A model generated the notes under the pieces. The model had not been told where the DNA came from. It worked only from the letters and a program-made list of their open reading frames with translations, and did not search any database. A stretch of DNA of 7,310 nt, from contig JAAZDI010000347.1 in NCBI GenBank assembly GCA_012512295.1, forward strand, positions 1-7,310, given 5' to 3'. This document shows, one piece after another, positions 5,993-7,310 of this stretch. The DNA is from Syntrophomonadaceae bacterium (lineage in GTDB: Bacteria; Bacillota; Ch66; Ch109). Made by a program: the position numbers and the translations under genes. Each line of letters starts with the position of its first letter. The stretch's first letter is position 1.

Positions 5993-7309
5993 CTATACTA
6001 TTGCATTTTCTAAGCCTGAATCTGCCAAAAAGATTACCGTACTCGGCACTTTACCGATTAAATCAAACATAGTGTTACAAGGAACCGGCATGCCAAAAAT
6101 CGTGATATCTGCTGTTTCCTGTTGAATTACCTCGTAAAAATCTCCTTGGATTACTCTGACTGCTGTATTTACCGGCAGTCTGGCTTTTTCCTTAAAAAAT
6201 TCTAAATTCAAGACAGCCTTTTCAATATCTTCACGGTTTTTCACAACTCTCAATAGATTCAGATTAGCCTGATCCCAATTCTGCATTAATTGAAAAGCAG
6301 TTAACACCGCTAGATTAATATTCGGGCTCCGATCCCGCAACCACAGATTAATTTTCTTTTCCTGACCAAAACCAGTCTTGGGGTGAATATGTAAGCACAT
6401 TAAGCCGATTTGAAAAGAATTGATCTTTTCAATTAAACTAAGCAGCCGTTTCTGCTTTTCTCGATTATTGCTAATCGTTAATAATACTGCATTAGGGGGC
6501 AAAAAACTGCTTTTTAAGGTTTGCAATACTACTGGCAGTGCCGAGTCAAAACTGCCGTCAGTTATACTTATATCTTGAACAAATAGCTCTTCGGCAATAA
6601 GTGGTGCCAATAACTCTCTTTTTGATTCAAGCTGAGATAACCCATTATTTTCCGTATAGACGCTCAAGCAGTACAGACGGCCGGATGGATAAATGATGTC
6701 GCGGGTAAGGTGCATAACATTGCGGTAGTTTAGAGGGTTTTCAACCGGGACAATTATTGAAGGTTTCCATAAACGCGGATGATACGGCATAGACATTGCC
6801 TTTTGAGCAGCCCATTCGGTAATCGCTGTGAAGACGCCCCCTCTGACATCCCCCCATGGTGAAACCAGGTTTTTGCTCGCCAATCTGGAATAGATTAAAA
6901 CAATAACTAATATAGCCAGGATAGTAAACAGCTTGTTAATTAGCAACATAGCCCCCAGACAACCGCAAAAGCCGACAATTGGTATTACCAGGGCCAGGTC
7001 AAATTGTGGCCGGAAGCTAGCAATTCCCAATGTTTTCTCAATAAAAACAATCAGATTAATCGCTCCATAAGTGGCTAAGAAGAACATCGTCAACATGGTC
7101 GCCAACGAATCCAGATTGCCGACCATTATAACAACCAGCGCAATTGCTGAAGAAACAAGAATGGCATTACGCGGGTCATTGTTTGGTGTTTTACTGGCTA
7201 AAACCCGGGCCAGGGGAATAGTGCGATTCTCAGCGAGGGCCGCCAGAATCCTGGGTGCACCAACCATAGTTGACAAAGCTGACGACAAAGTAGCTCCCAG
7301 AATTCCCGC
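5993..7309 (-). CDS. SLC12 / APC-type cation-chloride cotransporter-like permease (5' end beyond window)
   Basis: The visible 438 residues are the C-terminal part of a membrane transporter; the frame is open to the right edge. It begins AGILGATLSSALSTMVGAPR, a conserved stretch of bacterial SLC12-like permeases, followed by ALAENRTIPL. About four membrane segments follow (roughly 49-64, 69-90, 104-123 and 124-140). A soluble cytoplasmic domain of nearly 300 residues then starts with MPYHPRLWKPSIIVPVENP (about 174-192) and ends with alternating strands and helices (ADITIFGMPVP, STVIFLADSG), resembling the C-terminal domain of cation-chloride cotransporters. Such proteins move Na+/K+ with Cl-, or amino acids in other APC branches; the sequence does not settle the substrate. 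TTG 7288 is only an internal codon, because homologous sequence continues upstream of it. It converges on the regulator remnant; its promoter is outside the window. Confidence 0.8.
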   Translation of the reverse strand, partial: AGILGATLSSALSTMVGAPRILAALAENRTIPLARVLASKTPNNDPRNAILVSSAIALVVIMVGNLDSLATMLTMFFLATYGAINLIVFIEKTLGIASFRPQFDLALVIPIVGFCGCLGAMLLINKLFTILAILVIVLIYSRLASKNLVSPWGDVRGGVFTAITEWAAQKAMSMPYHPRLWKPSIIVPVENPLNYRNVMHLTRDIIYPSGRLYCLSVYTENNGLSQLESKRELLAPLIAEELFVQDISITDGSFDSALPVVLQTLKSSFLPPNAVLLTISNNREKQKRLLSLIEKINSFQIGLMCLHIHPKTGFGQEKKINLWLRDRSPNINLAVLTAFQLMQNWDQANLNLLRVVKNREDIEKAVLNLEFFKEKARLPVNTAVRVIQGDFYEVIQQETADITIFGMPVPCNTMFDLIGKVPSTVIFLADSGLENAIV

Positions 7310-7310
7310 A

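Overview
The window reads as a stretch of chromosome from an AT-leaning, Gram-positive-type anaerobe, most likely a Bacillota/Clostridia relative. This rests on GGAGG-type ribosome sites, frequent TTG starts, an S-layer-homology (SLH) surface protein with a FIVAR domain, a two-domain P-II-like protein paired with a DUF1538 membrane protein, and a RAYT transposase edged by GGGGACGG / GGAAGCAAG repeats. No rRNA, tRNA, CRISPR array or phage module is visible, and the phylum is an inference.

Layout. (1) Positions 1-2110, minus strand: a two-gene operon. DUF1538 comes first, with a TTG start at 2110 and a stop at 614. It is followed with a 17-nt overlap by a tandem P-II-like regulator that runs off the left edge. 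The DUF1538 frame has one in-frame TGA at codon 39. (2) 2158 to about 3118: a RAYT (REP-associated tyrosine transposase) gene between related terminal repeats. (3) 3207-3701: a promoter, a ribosome site and a gene for a small membrane-anchored protein of unknown function. (4) 3770-3851: two hairpins. The second is a palindrome whose arms match the RAYT-flanking repeats, and it sits just past the end of the SLH gene. (5) 3871-5544, minus strand: an SLH surface protein that appears to lack its signal peptide. (6) 5543-5926, plus strand: the 3' part of what looks like a transcriptional regulator, with no usable start. (7) 5993-7309, minus strand: the C-terminal part of an SLC12/APC-type transporter with a large cytoplasmic domain, cut by the right edge.

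How the parts may work together. The DUF1538 / P-II-like pair looks like a transporter with its own nucleotide-sensing regulator, but the nonsense codon suggests the transporter is broken in this strain unless the TGA is read through or is a sequence error. The RAYT and its palindromes form a small mobile or REP-generating system. The head-to-head meeting of two genes that both lack their 5' ends near 5543 suggests a deletion or rearrangement there. I see no convincing undescribed multi-gene system. The most unusual points are the nonsense codon at a position that is basic in the internal duplicate, the RAYT-matched palindrome, and the double 5' truncation.
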